From contig NZ_FUYA01000001.1 in NCBI RefSeq assembly GCF_900167065.1, positions 558,001 through 622,000 on the forward strand: DNA of 64,000 bases, given 5' to 3'. The notes beneath the pieces were generated by a model that saw only the letters and a list, made by a program, of their open reading frames with translations, was not told the origin of the DNA and made no database searches. Shown here piece by piece: positions 16,862-26,205 of the stretch (positions are counted from its first letter, which is position 1; each line of letters begins with the position of its first letter). Source of the stretch: Desulfobaculum bizertense DSM 18034. Lineage in GTDB: Bacteria > Desulfobacterota > Desulfovibrionia > Desulfovibrionales > Desulfovibrionaceae. A program made the position numbers and the translations under genes.

Positions 16862-17764
16862 ATGTCTCGACATTTTTTGAGCATCCTCGATCTTGACAGA
16901 GAGCAGGCTCATGCACTGGTGCGACGAGCGCACGAGATGAAGCGGACGGATTGCCGGACGACGTTACTGTCTGGCAAGACGGTAGCGATGATTTTTGAGA
17001 AGGCATCGACCCGAACGCGAGTGAGCTTTGAAGTTGGCATTCGTCATCTCGGTGGCAGTCCGCTTTTGATGACGCCAGCTGAGTCTCAGCTTGGGCGTAA
17101 CGAGCCACTGCGAGACACGGCGAGGGTTCTTTCCCGTTTTTGTGCTGGCATGGTTGTGCGCACATTTGGTCAGGAGAAGCTTGATGAGTTGTCGGAGTGG
17201 GGCAGTGTTCCGGTCGTGAACGCCCTGACAGACAGCTATCATCCCTGCCAGGTGATGAGTGACATGCTGACGATGTACGAAAACACTCCCGAGTTTGAAG
17301 GGCTGAAGGTTGCCTGGGTTGGTGATGGCAACAACATGGCGCATTCCTTTATTAATGCTGCTGTGCATTTCCCCTTTGAGCTTGCACTGGCTGTGCCTGA
17401 GGGTTTTGACCCTGATCCAGAGATTTTGGAGAAGGCGCGCAGTCTTGGTGCAAACATCACGGTCACCCGCGATCCTCGCGAAGCCTGTAGAGGCGCACAT
17501 TACATCAACACGGATGTATGGGCCTCCATGGGGCAGGAAGAAGAGCAGAAGGCACGAGAGAAGGCTTTTGCTGGCTTCCAGGTGAACGATGATCTTATGG
17601 CGCTCGCAGACCCGCAGGCGAAGTTTATGCATTGCCTGCCTGCCCATCGTGGCGAAGAAGTCTCCGAGTCGGTGCTCGAGGGGCCGCAGTCAATTATTTT
17701 TGACCAGGCTGAAAACCGGCTGCACATGCAGAAGGCTATCCTCGAGTGGGTATTCAGTGAATAG
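16862..17764 (+). CDS. argF: Ornithine carbamoyltransferase
   Basis: 300 residues from the ATG at 16862, seven bases after GGGGGAAG. The carbamoyl-phosphate site STRTR occurs in FEKASTRTRVSFE; DSYHPCQ, the Rossmann GDGNNMAHS and the ornithine-loop HCLPAHRG are all present. Makes citrulline from ornithine and carbamoyl phosphate. First gene of argF-argG-argH, separated from argG by 24 bases. Confidence 0.96.
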   Translation: MSRHFLSILDLDREQAHALVRRAHEMKRTDCRTTLLSGKTVAMIFEKASTRTRVSFEVGIRHLGGSPLLMTPAESQLGRNEPLRDTARVLSRFCAGMVVRTFGQEKLDELSEWGSVPVVNALTDSYHPCQVMSDMLTMYENTPEFEGLKVAWVGDGNNMAHSFINAAVHFPFELALAVPEGFDPDPEILEKARSLGANITVTRDPREACRGAHYINTDVWASMGQEEEQKAREKAFAGFQVNDDLMALADPQAKFMHCLPAHRGEEVSESVLEGPQSIIFDQAENRLHMQKAILEWVFSE

Positions 17765-17788
17765 TATTTTTAAGAGTTAGAGGACGTA

Positions 17789-18982
17789 ATGAGCAAGGAT
17801 ATCAAGAAAGTTGTTCTGGCCTACTCTGGTGGTCTGGACACATCGGTCATTCTGGCATGGATTAAAGAGCACTATCAGTGCGAAGTTGTGACACTGACAG
17901 CTGACCTTGGCCAGGGTGAAGAACTGGACGGCATTGATGAAAAGGCTTTGGCCACTGGTGCTGTAAAGGCATACGTTGAAGACCTGCAGGAAGAGTTCGC
18001 ACGCGACTTCATTTTCCCCATGTTCCGATCCGGAGCAATTTATGAAGGTCGTTACCTGCTGGGTACCTCTATTGCCCGTCCGCTCATTACCAAGCGTCTG
18101 GTGGAGATTGCTCACGCAGAGGGTGCTCAGGCTGTTGCACATGGTGCAACTGGCAAGGGCAATGACCAGGTGCGTTTTGAGCTGGCAACAACGGCTCTTG
18201 ATCCTAGCCTCAAGACCATTGCTCCCTGGCGCGAGTGGGACCTGAAGTCCCGTTCTGACTGCCTCAGATTTGCAAAGGCACACGGCATTGAAACGCCTAT
18301 CAGCCACGGCAAGCTGTACAGCTGCGACCGTAACCTCCTGCATTGCAGCTTTGAGGGCGGCGAGCTGGAAGATCCGTGGAATGCTCCTGGCGATTTGGCC
18401 TACGCTATGTGCGTGTCTCTTGAAGATGCACCGAACGAGTCCGAAACCATCACTATCGACTTTGAAAAGGGTGATGCTGTTGCCATCGATGGCGAGAAGA
18501 TGACTCCCGGCGAGATCATGATCAAGCTGAATGAGCTTGGTGGCAAGCACGGCATTGGCCGTCTGGACATGGTTGAGAACCGTTTCGTGGGCATGAAGTC
18601 CCGTGGCGTGTACGAGACCCCCGGCGGAACCATTCTGTACGCTGCACACCGTGATCTCGAAGGCATCACAATGGACCGCGAACTGATGTCCGTGCGTGAT
18701 GGCCTGATTCCTCGCTACGCCGAGATGGTCTACAACGGTTTCTGGTACTCCCCAGAGCGTGAAGCCATTCAGGCATTCATTGACAAGTCTCAGGAACACG
18801 TCACTGGTACTGTGCGCCTGAAACTGTACAAGGGTCATGCTATTCCTACTGGCCGTAAGTCTCCGTTCTCTCTGTACCGGGCTGACCTTGCGACCTTTGA
18901 GGAAGATGATGTCTACAATCAGGCTGACGCAGCCGGTTTCATCAAGTTGCAGGGCCTGCGGCTGAGAGGCTTCGAAAAGTAG
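17789..18982 (+). CDS. argG: Argininosuccinate synthase
   Basis: 397 residues, normal length. The PP-loop YSGGLDTSV near the N-terminus binds ATP, and GTSIARP and [14 protein letters not shown] are diagnostic. Condenses citrulline with aspartate. Codon use is strongly biased compared with flanking genes, which fits high expression. 8 bases before argH. Confidence 0.97.
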   Translation: MSKDIKKVVLAYSGGLDTSVILAWIKEHYQCEVVTLTADLGQGEELDGIDEKALATGAVKAYVEDLQEEFARDFIFPMFRSGAIYEGRYLLGTSIARPLITKRLVEIAHAEGAQAVAHGATGKGNDQVRFELATTALDPSLKTIAPWREWDLKSRSDCLRFAKAHGIETPISHGKLYSCDRNLLHCSFEGGELEDPWNAPGDLAYAMCVSLEDAPNESETITIDFEKGDAVAIDGEKMTPGEIMIKLNELGGKHGIGRLDMVENRFVGMKSRGVYETPGGTILYAAHRDLEGITMDRELMSVRDGLIPRYAEMVYNGFWYSPEREAIQAFIDKSQEHVTGTVRLKLYKGHAIPTGRKSPFSLYRADLATFEEDDVYNQADAAGFIKLQGLRLRGFEK

Positions 18983-18990
18983 GAGCGGCC

Positions 18991-20379
18991 ATGTCCGAAA
19001 CAAAAATGTGGGGCGGACGTTTTGCGGCAAAGACCGCAGCTTCTGTTGAAGACTATACGTCCTCCCAGCAGTATGACCGTGCGCTGTACGCCGAAGATAT
19101 TAGCGGTTCTATTGCTCATGCTCACATGATGGCAAAGCAGGGTGTGCTGACGGCAGAAGAAGCAGAGACTCTTGTTAACGGTCTGAATTCAGTCCGCGAA
19201 GAGATCGAAAGCGGCGTGTTTGTCTGGAAAAAAGAGCTTGAAGACGTTCACATGAACATCGAAGCTCGCCTGACTGAAATCGTTGGCCCGCTGGGTGGAA
19301 AGCTCCACACTGGCCGGAGCCGGAACGATCAGGTTGCTCTGGACTTCCGTCTGCACGTCACTCGCCGCATGCGTGAGTGGCAGCATTTGCTGGCGCATCT
19401 TGTGGAGAGCATTGTGGCGCGTGCCGATGAGAATCGTTCTGTGATTCTTCCCGGCTGTACGCACATGCAGCCTGCACAGCCTGTGAGCCTTGCGCATCAC
19501 CTGCTTGCGTATGCCCAGATGTTCCGTCGTGACAGCGAGCGTGCTGCTGACTGCGAGAAGCGTGCGAATGTTTCTCCGCTCGGCGCTGCTGCTCTGGCAG
19601 GAACCACCTATGCCTTTGAGCCTTCTGCTGTTGCGGAAGAGCTGGGCATGAATGGTGTGTTTGCGAACTCTATGGATGCTGTTTCAGACCGCGATTTCGT
19701 TGTCGAGGCTGTGTTCACGGGGTCCATGGTGATGGCGCATCTCTCCCGCCTTTGCGAAGAGATTATTCTTTGGTCCAATCCCGCTTTTGGGTTCATTAAG
19801 CTGCCTGATGCGTTTGCAACAGGTTCCAGCATTATGCCTCAGAAGAAGAATCCCGACGTTGCCGAGCTGATGCGTGGCAAGACCGGTCGTGTGTATGGTG
19901 CCCTGAACACCTTGATGACGCTCATCAAGGGGCTGCCCCTCGCGTATAATCGCGACATGCAGGAGGACAAGGAACCATTTTTTGACGCTGACCGGACGGT
20001 GCGTGCATCTGTGTCCATTATGGCAGACATGATGGCTGAGCTTGGTTTTGACGCCGAGCGCATGCGTGCAGCTTGTGCCCGAGGCTATCTCAATGCAACA
20101 GAGTTGGCAGACTATCTTGCGTCCAAGGGACTTCCGTTCCGTCAGGCGCATCATGTCACTGGCAACGCTGTTGGCTATGCTGAGAAGCAGGGCAAAGGTT
20201 TGGAAGACTTGACGCTTGAAGAGCTTCGTGAGTTTTCTGAGCTTATTGAGGCTGATGTCTTTGAGGCTCTTGCCTATGAGACGGCAGTCGCTCGTCGCGA
20301 AACCAGCGGCGGCACAGGTCCGAATTCTGTCTCTCGTCAGATCTCTGATCTGCGGGAGTGGCTTGGGCAGTATGCGTAA
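18991..20379 (+). CDS. argH: Argininosuccinate lyase
   Basis: 462 residues. Motifs [28 protein letters not shown] and the signature loop [12 protein letters not shown] are intact. Final step of arginine synthesis, releasing fumarate. GGAGC lies upstream of the ATG. Element copy 4 follows the stop. Confidence 0.97.
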   Translation: MSETKMWGGRFAAKTAASVEDYTSSQQYDRALYAEDISGSIAHAHMMAKQGVLTAEEAETLVNGLNSVREEIESGVFVWKKELEDVHMNIEARLTEIVGPLGGKLHTGRSRNDQVALDFRLHVTRRMREWQHLLAHLVESIVARADENRSVILPGCTHMQPAQPVSLAHHLLAYAQMFRRDSERAADCEKRANVSPLGAAALAGTTYAFEPSAVAEELGMNGVFANSMDAVSDRDFVVEAVFTGSMVMAHLSRLCEEIILWSNPAFGFIKLPDAFATGSSIMPQKKNPDVAELMRGKTGRVYGALNTLMTLIKGLPLAYNRDMQEDKEPFFDADRTVRASVSIMADMMAELGFDAERMRAACARGYLNATELADYLASKGLPFRQAHHVTGNAVGYAEKQGKGLEDLTLEELREFSELIEADVFEALAYETAVARRETSGGTGPNSVSRQISDLREWLGQYA

Positions 20380-20399
20380 GCTATTGAGTTGGGATGAGG

Positions 20400-20840
20400 T
20401 ATGAGGGGAAGAGTTGGGGGCCAGCCCCCAAACCCCCGCGTAAGGGAATGATTCCCTTACGTATCCTCAACGAAAATTAAAAAAGTCCCCTGAGTAAAAC
20501 TCAGGGGACTTTTTTAATTTGTTGGGTGTGCGTAAAGTGCGTCTTTCTCTTTTACGTGTTGTTACGTGTATTCTTTTTGAACGCGAGCGTTCAAAAAGAA
20601 AGGGTTGGAGCGCAAAGAAAAAGAACACACGGGACGCCCACTAGGCCAAAAATAAAGGGCCGGATGTAGGGGAAAGCCAACGGCTTTCACACATCCGGCC
20701 CTTTATTTTTGGGCGATAGCGGGATTCCCAAGGGCCTCGTCCTTGGGCGGGGTCAAGGGGCGGCGCCCCTTGCAGAGGTGCGGGGACAGAGTCCCCGCCC
20801 ACCCTCGCACCCCTTGCAGAGCACGAGACGGAGTCTCGTA
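20400..20840 (+). repeat. Mosaic multi-hairpin intergenic element, copy 4
   Basis: A at 20415-20430, B at 20439-20461. C is replaced by a different perfect 22-bp stem, 20474-20495 with 20499-20520 (inner AGTCCCCTGAGT/ACTCAGGGGACT), which also has T-runs on both strands. D at 20571-20600 reads CTTTTTGAACGC/GCGTTCAAAAAG, a compensated change from CTTTCTGAACGC. E has a 22-bp stem, 20646-20667 with 20691-20712. In F the second hairpin is replaced by GCGGGGAC/GTCCCCGC, followed by ACGAGAC/GTCTCGT. Lies 3' of argH and co-oriented. Confidence 0.9.
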
Positions 20841-20937
20841 AGCAAAAAAGGGAGCTTAAGCAGCAGTTCTGATGTAGTGTTATGAGAGTGTAGTGCTATG
20901 AATTTGAGTGTTTGGAAAACAAATATAAAAAAGCATG

Positions 20938-20966
20938 TTGATAAAATAGATAAGGCGTCATATAGA
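20938..20966 (+). promoter_or_regulatory. Promoter of the bL17-like gene
   Basis: TTGATA (20938-20943), exact 17-base spacer, TATAGA (20961-20966), in an AT-rich stretch that contrasts with the GC-rich element before it. Start of transcription would be about 40 bases before the ATG. Confidence 0.6.
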
Positions 20967-21012
20967 GGGAGTACGTCTGAGTTTCTCCACTTCAACATTC
21001 GGAGTAGAATCT

Positions 21013-21378
21013 ATGAGTCAAAAACAAGCTGGCATTGGGCGCGATTTTGTACGTCGTTATGCGAACTATCGTCCTATGATTAAGCAGTTACTTTTTCAGG
21101 GTACGCTGAACACAAGCGAGGAAAAGGCTCAGGAAATTCAGTTTGTTGTGAACAGGCTGGTCTCATTGGCGGTAGACAATTCTGATCCATCTCGTCGTCA
21201 GGCATATTTATATTTGAATGACAACAGGGCTTTGAATTTACTGTTCAATCAAGTTGGGCAGTGCTGCACTGAGGAGAACGGAAGTTACCTGCGGGTGGAG
21301 CCTGTGGGGTGTCCTGAAGGTGCGTCGTGTATGTCTCGGCTGACTTTGCCGGGGGCGGGGCATCCGTTTGGTCATTAA
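21013..21378 (+). CDS. Divergent ribosomal protein bL17-like paralogue
   Basis: 121 residues; GGAG lies eight bases before the ATG. The core aligns with bL17: YRPMIKQLLFQGTLNTSEEK for the FRNM-SLV-HE-I-TT segment, KAQEI, VVNRLVSLA, SRRQAYLYL, N--LNLLFNQVG for the LFNELG block, and GSYLRVEPVG for GGYTRI-K-G. The basic N-terminal MRHRKSG-LNR segment that contacts 23S rRNA is absent, the protein is less basic, and four cysteines (CC near 84, then two more) lie in the C-terminal third. True rplQ normally sits beside rpoA, which is not here. It is monocistronic with its own promoter and terminator. Role unknown: perhaps an alternative or stress ribosomal protein, or a repurposed RNA binder. Confidence 0.65.
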   Translation: MSQKQAGIGRDFVRRYANYRPMIKQLLFQGTLNTSEEKAQEIQFVVNRLVSLAVDNSDPSRRQAYLYLNDNRALNLLFNQVGQCCTEENGSYLRVEPVGCPEGASCMSRLTLPGAGHPFGH

Positions 21379-21403
21379 GAGAGAGGGATAAAGAAGCGAG
21401 CAA

Positions 21404-21433
21404 GGGCTGCGGCGGAAGTCGCGGCCTTTTTTT
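21404..21433 (+). terminator. Terminator of the bL17-like gene
   Basis: GGCTGCGGC (21405-21413), loop GGAA, GTCGCGGCC (21418-21426), then seven T. The stem includes two G-T pairs. Confidence 0.8.
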
Positions 21434-21447
21434 ATGGTGAGGGGGAG

Positions 21448-21519
21448 GGGATAAAAAAACCGGAGAGAGGGGGAGAGACTTCACGATGAGTGAGAGCCTC
21501 TCCCCCTTTCTCCGGCCTA
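21448..21519 (-). terminator. Terminator of infA
   Basis: Long inverted repeat: minus strand CCGGAGAAAGGGGGAGAG pairs with CTCTCCCCCTCTCTCCGG, followed by a run of seven T (21455-21461 region). Lies 18 bases after the infA stop. Confidence 0.85.
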
Positions 21520-21536
21520 AGTGGGAGACCGCGAGA

Positions 21537-21755
21537 TTAACGGGGGCGGAAAGTGATACGGCCGCGATTCAGGTCGTAGGGGGAGAGTTCCACGGTCACT
21601 TTGTCGCCGGGAAGAACACGGATGCGGAATTTACGCATTTTGCCGGAGATGTGAGCCAGCACTTCGTGATCGTTCTCGAGTTTCACACGGAAGGTCGCAT
21701 TAGGGAGGGCTTCTTCAACAACGCCCTGTACTTCAATAGCTTCTTCTTTAGCCAT
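21537..21755 (-). CDS. infA: Translation initiation factor IF-1
   Basis: 72 residues, the standard size. An S1-like OB fold with [31 protein letters not shown] and [11 protein letters not shown] is unmistakable. IF-1 occupies the 30S A site during initiation. Transcribed alone towards the bL17-like gene, with a strong terminator between the two. Preceded by GAGGAG. Confidence 0.98.
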   Translation of the reverse strand: MAKEEAIEVQGVVEEALPNATFRVKLENDHEVLAHISGKMRKFRIRVLPGDKVTVELSPYDLNRGRITFRPR

Positions 21756-22000
21756 TTGTTCTCCTCATGGGATGGGTTAAGCCACGTTTAAAATACATAA
21801 AAATATTGTCATCCTGAGTTGATGCAGGATGGCAGGCCCAAAAGCGCCTACAACATGGGGGCCGGGTCGTCAAGCTGAGAGCGTTGATGACGGGGGCCAC
21901 ATTTGATGTTGTTCATGGCAGAAAGCGGCTTGGACCGACGCACAATTGTGTATCAGCTAATACAGCCTGCGACAAGAAGGAGTGGAAAAAACAGGAGTAT

Positions 22001-22096
22001 TGGCGGAGGGTCACAGGAATCGAACCTGCCAATCGTTTCTCCAACGATTCAGACGGTTTTGAAGACCGCGCCAGCCACCAGACTGGAAGACCCTCC
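22001..22096 (-). tRNA. selC: tRNA-Sec (selenocysteine, anticodon TCA)
   Basis: The 96-base minus-strand sequence has acceptor GGAGGGT/ACCCTCC, a discriminator G and encoded CCA, anticodon loop CTTCAAA (TCA), a long variable arm (GAATCGTT-GGAG-AACGATT) and T-arm GCAGGTTCGATTCCTGT. The long variable arm and extended acceptor/T stack are diagnostic of selC. It implies UGA recoding in this genome, commonly for formate dehydrogenases and hydrogenases in sulfate reducers. Confidence 0.95.
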
Positions 22097-22304
22097 GAGC
22101 GGAAAACAGGAAAGTGGTGTAAAAGAAAGTGTAATCCTGTAGATGTGCGAGGTAAAGTCGCAACGTAAGCAGAGCCAGTGAAGTATCAGCTTAGCGGATG
22201 GTATTCAAGGATAAAAATGACAATTTCCAATTGTTGAAGATGTGTTCACTTTTTGGAGAATAATCCGCATAAAACCATAAAAACTCCGAACCTTCGCCCC
22301 CCTG

Positions 22305-22334
22305 CTGACATAGACACCCCGCGAGCTGTATGCT
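22305..22334 (+). promoter_or_regulatory. Candidate promoter of the small ORF-ftsH unit
   Basis: CTGACA (22305-22310), 18-base spacer, TATGCT (22329-22334), 23 bases before the ATG of the small ORF at 22357. The stretch 22097-22300 holds no gene that I can support. Confidence 0.4.
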
Positions 22335-22356
22335 AGTTTTTTATGGTAAAGGTTAC

Positions 22357-22449
22357 ATGGCACATTTTGCAAAAGAAAAAGGCTTCCGGCCATTGCCTGG
22401 AGCTATTTCAATTCTTATACTGCCGATTATTCTGCTAATCAGCGCTTAG
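22357..22449 (+). CDS. Small hydrophobic protein, 30 residues, upstream of ftsH
   Basis: ATG 22357 to TAG 22447-22449. The product starts with the basic segment MAHFAKEKGFRPLP and ends with a hydrophobic helix (ISILILPIILLI), a single-pass small membrane protein layout. AAAGG lies a few bases upstream and the ORF sits between a plausible promoter and ftsH, ending 27 bases before the ftsH start. It could be a leader peptide or a small regulator of the FtsH protease, by analogy with known small FtsH-associated proteins. Not recognised; coding status unproven. Confidence 0.45.
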   Translation: MAHFAKEKGFRPLPGAISILILPIILLISA

Positions 22450-22476
22450 GCGTCAACGCTATAGAGGAGTTCTAAC

Positions 22477-24546
22477 TTGAACAACTTCGCCAAGAACCTC
22501 TTTTTATGGGCGGCGATCTCGCTGATCATGATCGTCCTGTTTAATTTGTTTAACCAGCCTCCTGCTCCGCAGCTGAAGTTCAGCTATTCTGAGCTGTTGC
22601 AGCGCGTGGATAAGGGCGATGTGGTCGATGTTAAAATCCAGGGCCAGCGCATTACCGGTACTGTTGTTGAGGGGCAGCGTTTTGTCTCCTTTGCACCAGA
22701 GGATCCGGGCTTTGTGCAGCGTCTTTTGGACAAGCGGGTTCAGGTTACCGCCGAACCAGATGAAGAGTCGCCATGGTATATGACGCTCTTTATTTCGTGG
22801 TTCCCCATGCTGCTGCTCATTGGCGTTTGGATTTTCTTTATGCGCCAAATGCAGTCGGGTGGTGGCAAGGCCATGAGTTTTGGACGGTCCAAGGCGAAAA
22901 TGATTTCGCAGGATCAGTCAAAAGTTACGTTTGAAGACGTCGCGGGTGTTGATGAAGCCAAGGAAGAACTTTCCGAGGTGGTTGAATTCCTGCGTAACCC
23001 CAAAAAGTTTACTCGTCTTGGTGGCCGCATTCCCAAGGGCGTGCTGCTCGTAGGCCCTCCCGGAACTGGTAAAACCCTGCTGGCACGTGCTGTTGCTGGT
23101 GAGGCTGGAGTCCCGTTCTTCTCCATTTCCGGTTCTGACTTTGTTGAAATGTTTGTCGGTGTGGGTGCATCCCGTGTTCGTGACCTGTTTGTTCAGGGCA
23201 AGAAAAATGCTCCCTGTCTGATTTTTATTGACGAAATTGATGCTGTTGGTCGTCAGCGTGGTGCTGGTCTTGGTGGTGGTCACGATGAACGTGAGCAGAC
23301 CCTGAACCAGTTGCTGGTCGAGATGGACGGTTTTGAGTCCAATGAGGGCGTTATCCTCATTGCCGCAACCAACCGCCCAGATGTTCTTGACCCGGCCCTG
23401 CTGCGTCCCGGCCGTTTTGACCGTCAGGTTGTTGTGCCGACTCCGGACCTGCGTGGTCGTGCCCGCATTCTGAGCGTGCATGCCCGCCGCACTCCGCTTG
23501 GCAAGGATGTTGACGTGATGACCCTTGCAAAGGGAACTCCCGGCTTCTCCGGTGCTGATCTTGAAAACCTTGTGAACGAGGCAGCTCTTCAGGCTGCCAA
23601 GCTGGACAGGGATCAGGTCCTCATGGAGGACTTCGAGACAGCCAAGGACAAGGTCCTGATGGGTAAAGAACGTCGTAGCGTCATTATGTCCGAGGAAGAA
23701 AAGAAAACCACTGCATACCACGAAGCTGGTCATGCTCTGGTTGCTATCCTGACCGAGGGCACAGACCCGGTTCACAAGGTATCAATCATTCCTCGTGGTA
23801 TGGCTCTGGGTGTGACCCAGCAGCTTCCGGTTGATGACCGTCGAAATTATAGCCTGAAATTCCTCGAAGGAACTTTGGCAGTGATGCTTGGTGGTCGTAT
23901 GGCTGAAGAAATTATTTTCTCTCAGCGCACGACTGGCGCCAGCAATGACATTGAGCGTGCTACAGACATGGCTCGGAAAATGGTGACACAGTGGGGCATG
24001 AGCGAGGCTCTTGGACCGCTGGCCTACGCTGAAAAGGATGGCTCTGTCTTCCTCGGTCGCGAAATGGCAAGCCATAAGCACATGAGCGAAGAGACAGCTC
24101 GTCTGATTGATGGTGAGATTCGCCGAATCATTGACGAAGCCAATGAGCGCGCTCGTAAGGTGCTTAATGATAATCTGGACCTGCTGCACAAGGTTTCTGA
24201 GGCCTTGCTGGAGCGTGAAACCATCTCTGGTGACGACATCCACCGCATTATGCGTGGTGAGGAACTCCCTCCTGTCGAAAATGGCCAGAATGGAAAAGCT
24301 GCTCCGAGTGCTGCGCCTGTTGTTGCCGAAGAGGCTTCGACGACACCTGAAACCGAGACAACTGCACCTGCTGCTGATGAAGAGAAGAAGCCCGGCCTGT
24401 TTAAGCAGGCAATGAACGATGAGCTTCCTCTGAAAGATGCACAGCAGGAAGAGGAGTTTAAACTGGAACCGCATGTTGAGGATTCTGCTGAGGAGTCCAA
24501 GGATGCGTCGTCAAAGGCTTCTGGTAAGGAAGAAAAGGAAAATTAA
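22477..24546 (+). CDS. ftsH: ATP-dependent zinc metalloprotease FtsH
   Basis: 689 residues from a TTG start, with GAGGAG seven bases upstream. Two membrane helices (about 8-26 and 104-124) flank the periplasmic domain. The AAA module has Walker A GPPGTGKT at 193-200, Walker B FIDEID and the SRH region [20 protein letters not shown]. The protease site is HEAGH at 415-419. The C-terminus has an acidic Ala/Glu/Lys-rich tail of about 90 residues, longer than in E. coli. Degrades membrane and short-lived cytosolic proteins. folP starts one base after the stop. Confidence 0.97.
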   Translation: MNNFAKNLFLWAAISLIMIVLFNLFNQPPAPQLKFSYSELLQRVDKGDVVDVKIQGQRITGTVVEGQRFVSFAPEDPGFVQRLLDKRVQVTAEPDEESPWYMTLFISWFPMLLLIGVWIFFMRQMQSGGGKAMSFGRSKAKMISQDQSKVTFEDVAGVDEAKEELSEVVEFLRNPKKFTRLGGRIPKGVLLVGPPGTGKTLLARAVAGEAGVPFFSISGSDFVEMFVGVGASRVRDLFVQGKKNAPCLIFIDEIDAVGRQRGAGLGGGHDEREQTLNQLLVEMDGFESNEGVILIAATNRPDVLDPALLRPGRFDRQVVVPTPDLRGRARILSVHARRTPLGKDVDVMTLAKGTPGFSGADLENLVNEAALQAAKLDRDQVLMEDFETAKDKVLMGKERRSVIMSEEEKKTTAYHEAGHALVAILTEGTDPVHKVSIIPRGMALGVTQQLPVDDRRNYSLKFLEGTLAVMLGGRMAEEIIFSQRTTGASNDIERATDMARKMVTQWGMSEALGPLAYAEKDGSVFLGREMASHKHMSEETARLIDGEIRRIIDEANERARKVLNDNLDLLHKVSEALLERETISGDDIHRIMRGEELPPVENGQNGKAAPSAAPVVAEEASTTPETETTAPAADEEKKPGLFKQAMNDELPLKDAQQEEEFKLEPHVEDSAEESKDASSKASGKEEKEN

Positions 24547-24547
24547 C

Positions 24548-25423
24548 ATGCATGGTAACGTTCACTGGAACGTTTCGGGGGGGAGGGTGCTCGGCCCCGC
24601 CCCCTTTTTTGTCGTAGGTATTGTCAACGTCACTCCTGACTCGTTTTATGACGGCGGAACGCATCCGACGGCAGAAACGGCAGTTGCACATGGTGTGAAG
24701 CTTATTGACGACGGTGCGCAGGTTCTTGATATTGGTGGCGAGTCCACCCGCCCGTCGGCCGAGCACGTGGGAACTGGCGAAGAACTGCGCCGGGTTGTTC
24801 CTGTTGTGCGAGAGCTTGCCCGTTATGTTCGCGAGAACGAGAAAGACGCGGCAATCTCTGTTGATACCTACAAGGCTGCAACCGCTGCTGCGGCTCTGGA
24901 AGCCGGTGCTGTCGTTGTGAACGACATCTCTGGCTGCCGTTATGACCCTGAGCTGATGGACGTGCTGGCCCAGTACAAACCGGGCTACGTGCTGATGCAT
25001 TGTCAGGGCATTCCCGGAAGCATGCAGAACAATCCCTCCTACGTTGATGTTGTGGATGAGGTGATTGACTTTTTTGACCAGCGCTTGCGTGTTCTGACCC
25101 GTGCGGGTGTTCCGGAAGAAAACATCGTGTTGGATCCGGGCATTGGTTTTGGCAAGAACCTTGAACACAATCTCGAAATTTTGCGGAACATCGAAGCATT
25201 TGGCCGCTTTGGTCTGCCCATTTACATGGGGCTGTCCAATAAGTCTTTGTGGGGCGACCTGCTGGGGCTGGAGCTGGATCAGCGTGCGAATGCAACGCAG
25301 GTGGCAACGGCGCTCCTGAGTGCTCGAGGAGTGCAAATTCATCGTGTTCATGAAGTCGGTCTTACGGTACAATCGTTGAAGATCGTTAAGGCACTGGATC
25401 GCAAAGCGTCATCCAATTTTTAG
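24548..25423 (+). CDS. folP: Dihydropteroate synthase
   Basis: 291 residues from the ATG at 24548, with AAGGAA eight bases upstream. Key segments are GIVNVTPDSFYDGG, IGGESTRPSA, SVDTYKA, NDISG, LDPGIGFGKN and a final HRVHEV. Joins p-aminobenzoate to dihydropterin pyrophosphate in folate synthesis. Forms a unit with ftsH upstream and cdaA 12 bases downstream; ftsH-folP and folP-glmM adjacency is common in proteobacteria. Confidence 0.95.
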   Translation: MHGNVHWNVSGGRVLGPAPFFVVGIVNVTPDSFYDGGTHPTAETAVAHGVKLIDDGAQVLDIGGESTRPSAEHVGTGEELRRVVPVVRELARYVRENEKDAAISVDTYKAATAAAALEAGAVVVNDISGCRYDPELMDVLAQYKPGYVLMHCQGIPGSMQNNPSYVDVVDEVIDFFDQRLRVLTRAGVPEENIVLDPGIGFGKNLEHNLEILRNIEAFGRFGLPIYMGLSNKSLWGDLLGLELDQRANATQVATALLSARGVQIHRVHEVGLTVQSLKIVKALDRKASSNF

Positions 25424-25435
25424 TCAGGAGGCGGA

Positions 25436-26185
25436 ATGCTCGAATTTGGCGGGCTGAGCATATCGTGGATTGAGCTTGTAGACATTTCGCTTGTTGCGGT
25501 TGTCTTTTATCAGCTTATCCTCCTTATTCGGGGGACACGAGCCTTGTCTGCCTTTACCGGGCTGATTTTTATCGTCCTCATTTTTTATTTCTCTGGAGAG
25601 CTGGGACTGAGCACACTGCACTGGTTGCTCGGAAAATTCCTCGGTCCCATCTTTCTTGTCATTGTTATCCTGTTTCAGCAGGATATTCGCAACGCTCTGT
25701 CCCAGTTTGGGGCAGGGCGTTTGTGGAAAAGAACATCCCAGGAAGACCAGGATTTTACATCCATTATAGCTGCTGCACTGGCTATGGCCGAAAAGCGGAT
25801 TGGTGCTCTTATTGTCATAGAAAAGCACGTTCCACTTGGTGACCTTGTCGAGCGCGGAGTGGCTGTTGATGCGCGCATTTCGAAAGAACTCTTGCAGACC
25901 ATATTTTATCCAGATACGGCCCTGCACGACGGCGCGGTGATTGTCCGTGGGAAACGCATTATGGCTGCTGGCTGTATTTTGCCGCTGGCGGTTGGCGTGA
26001 AGTTCAAACAGCATTATGGAACCCGGCACAGGGCTGCGTTAGGTATTACGCAGGAATCTGATGCTGTGGCTTTGGTTGTGTCTGAGGAGCGTGGAGAAAT
26101 TTCTGTTGCTGTGGGTGGCCGTCTGACAGGCGCGCTGGATGAAGTCCGGCTGAAGCGCGTTATGCGGCGCATCTGGAGCAGGTAA
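25436..26185 (+). CDS. cdaA: Diadenylate cyclase CdaA (c-di-AMP synthase)
   Basis: 249 residues. Three membrane helices (about 17-30, 38-54, 66-80) precede the DAC domain, which has the catalytic DGA at 165-167 (LHDGAVIV) and RHR at 197-199 (GTRHRAALG). Makes c-di-AMP from two ATP at the inner membrane. AGGAGG lies directly upstream. The order cdaA-cdaR-glmM is the same as in Firmicutes, where CdaR and GlmM modulate CdaA. Confidence 0.94.
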   Translation: MLEFGGLSISWIELVDISLVAVVFYQLILLIRGTRALSAFTGLIFIVLIFYFSGELGLSTLHWLLGKFLGPIFLVIVILFQQDIRNALSQFGAGRLWKRTSQEDQDFTSIIAAALAMAEKRIGALIVIEKHVPLGDLVERGVAVDARISKELLQTIFYPDTALHDGAVIVRGKRIMAAGCILPLAVGVKFKQHYGTRHRAALGITQESDAVALVVSEERGEISVAVGGRLTGALDEVRLKRVMRRIWSR

Positions 26186-26205
26186 CTGGATATGGAGCAG
26201 CTTGC

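Noticed and set aside
17777-19030. 417-residue minus-strand frame opposite argG
   Set aside because: Shadow of strongly biased argG codons; argG is clear on the plus strand.
21884-22168. 94-residue frame over the selC region
   Set aside because: It runs antisense through tRNA-Sec and has no SD or family match.
24458-25372. 304-residue minus-strand frame opposite folP
   Set aside because: Antisense shadow of folP with no recognisable protein features.
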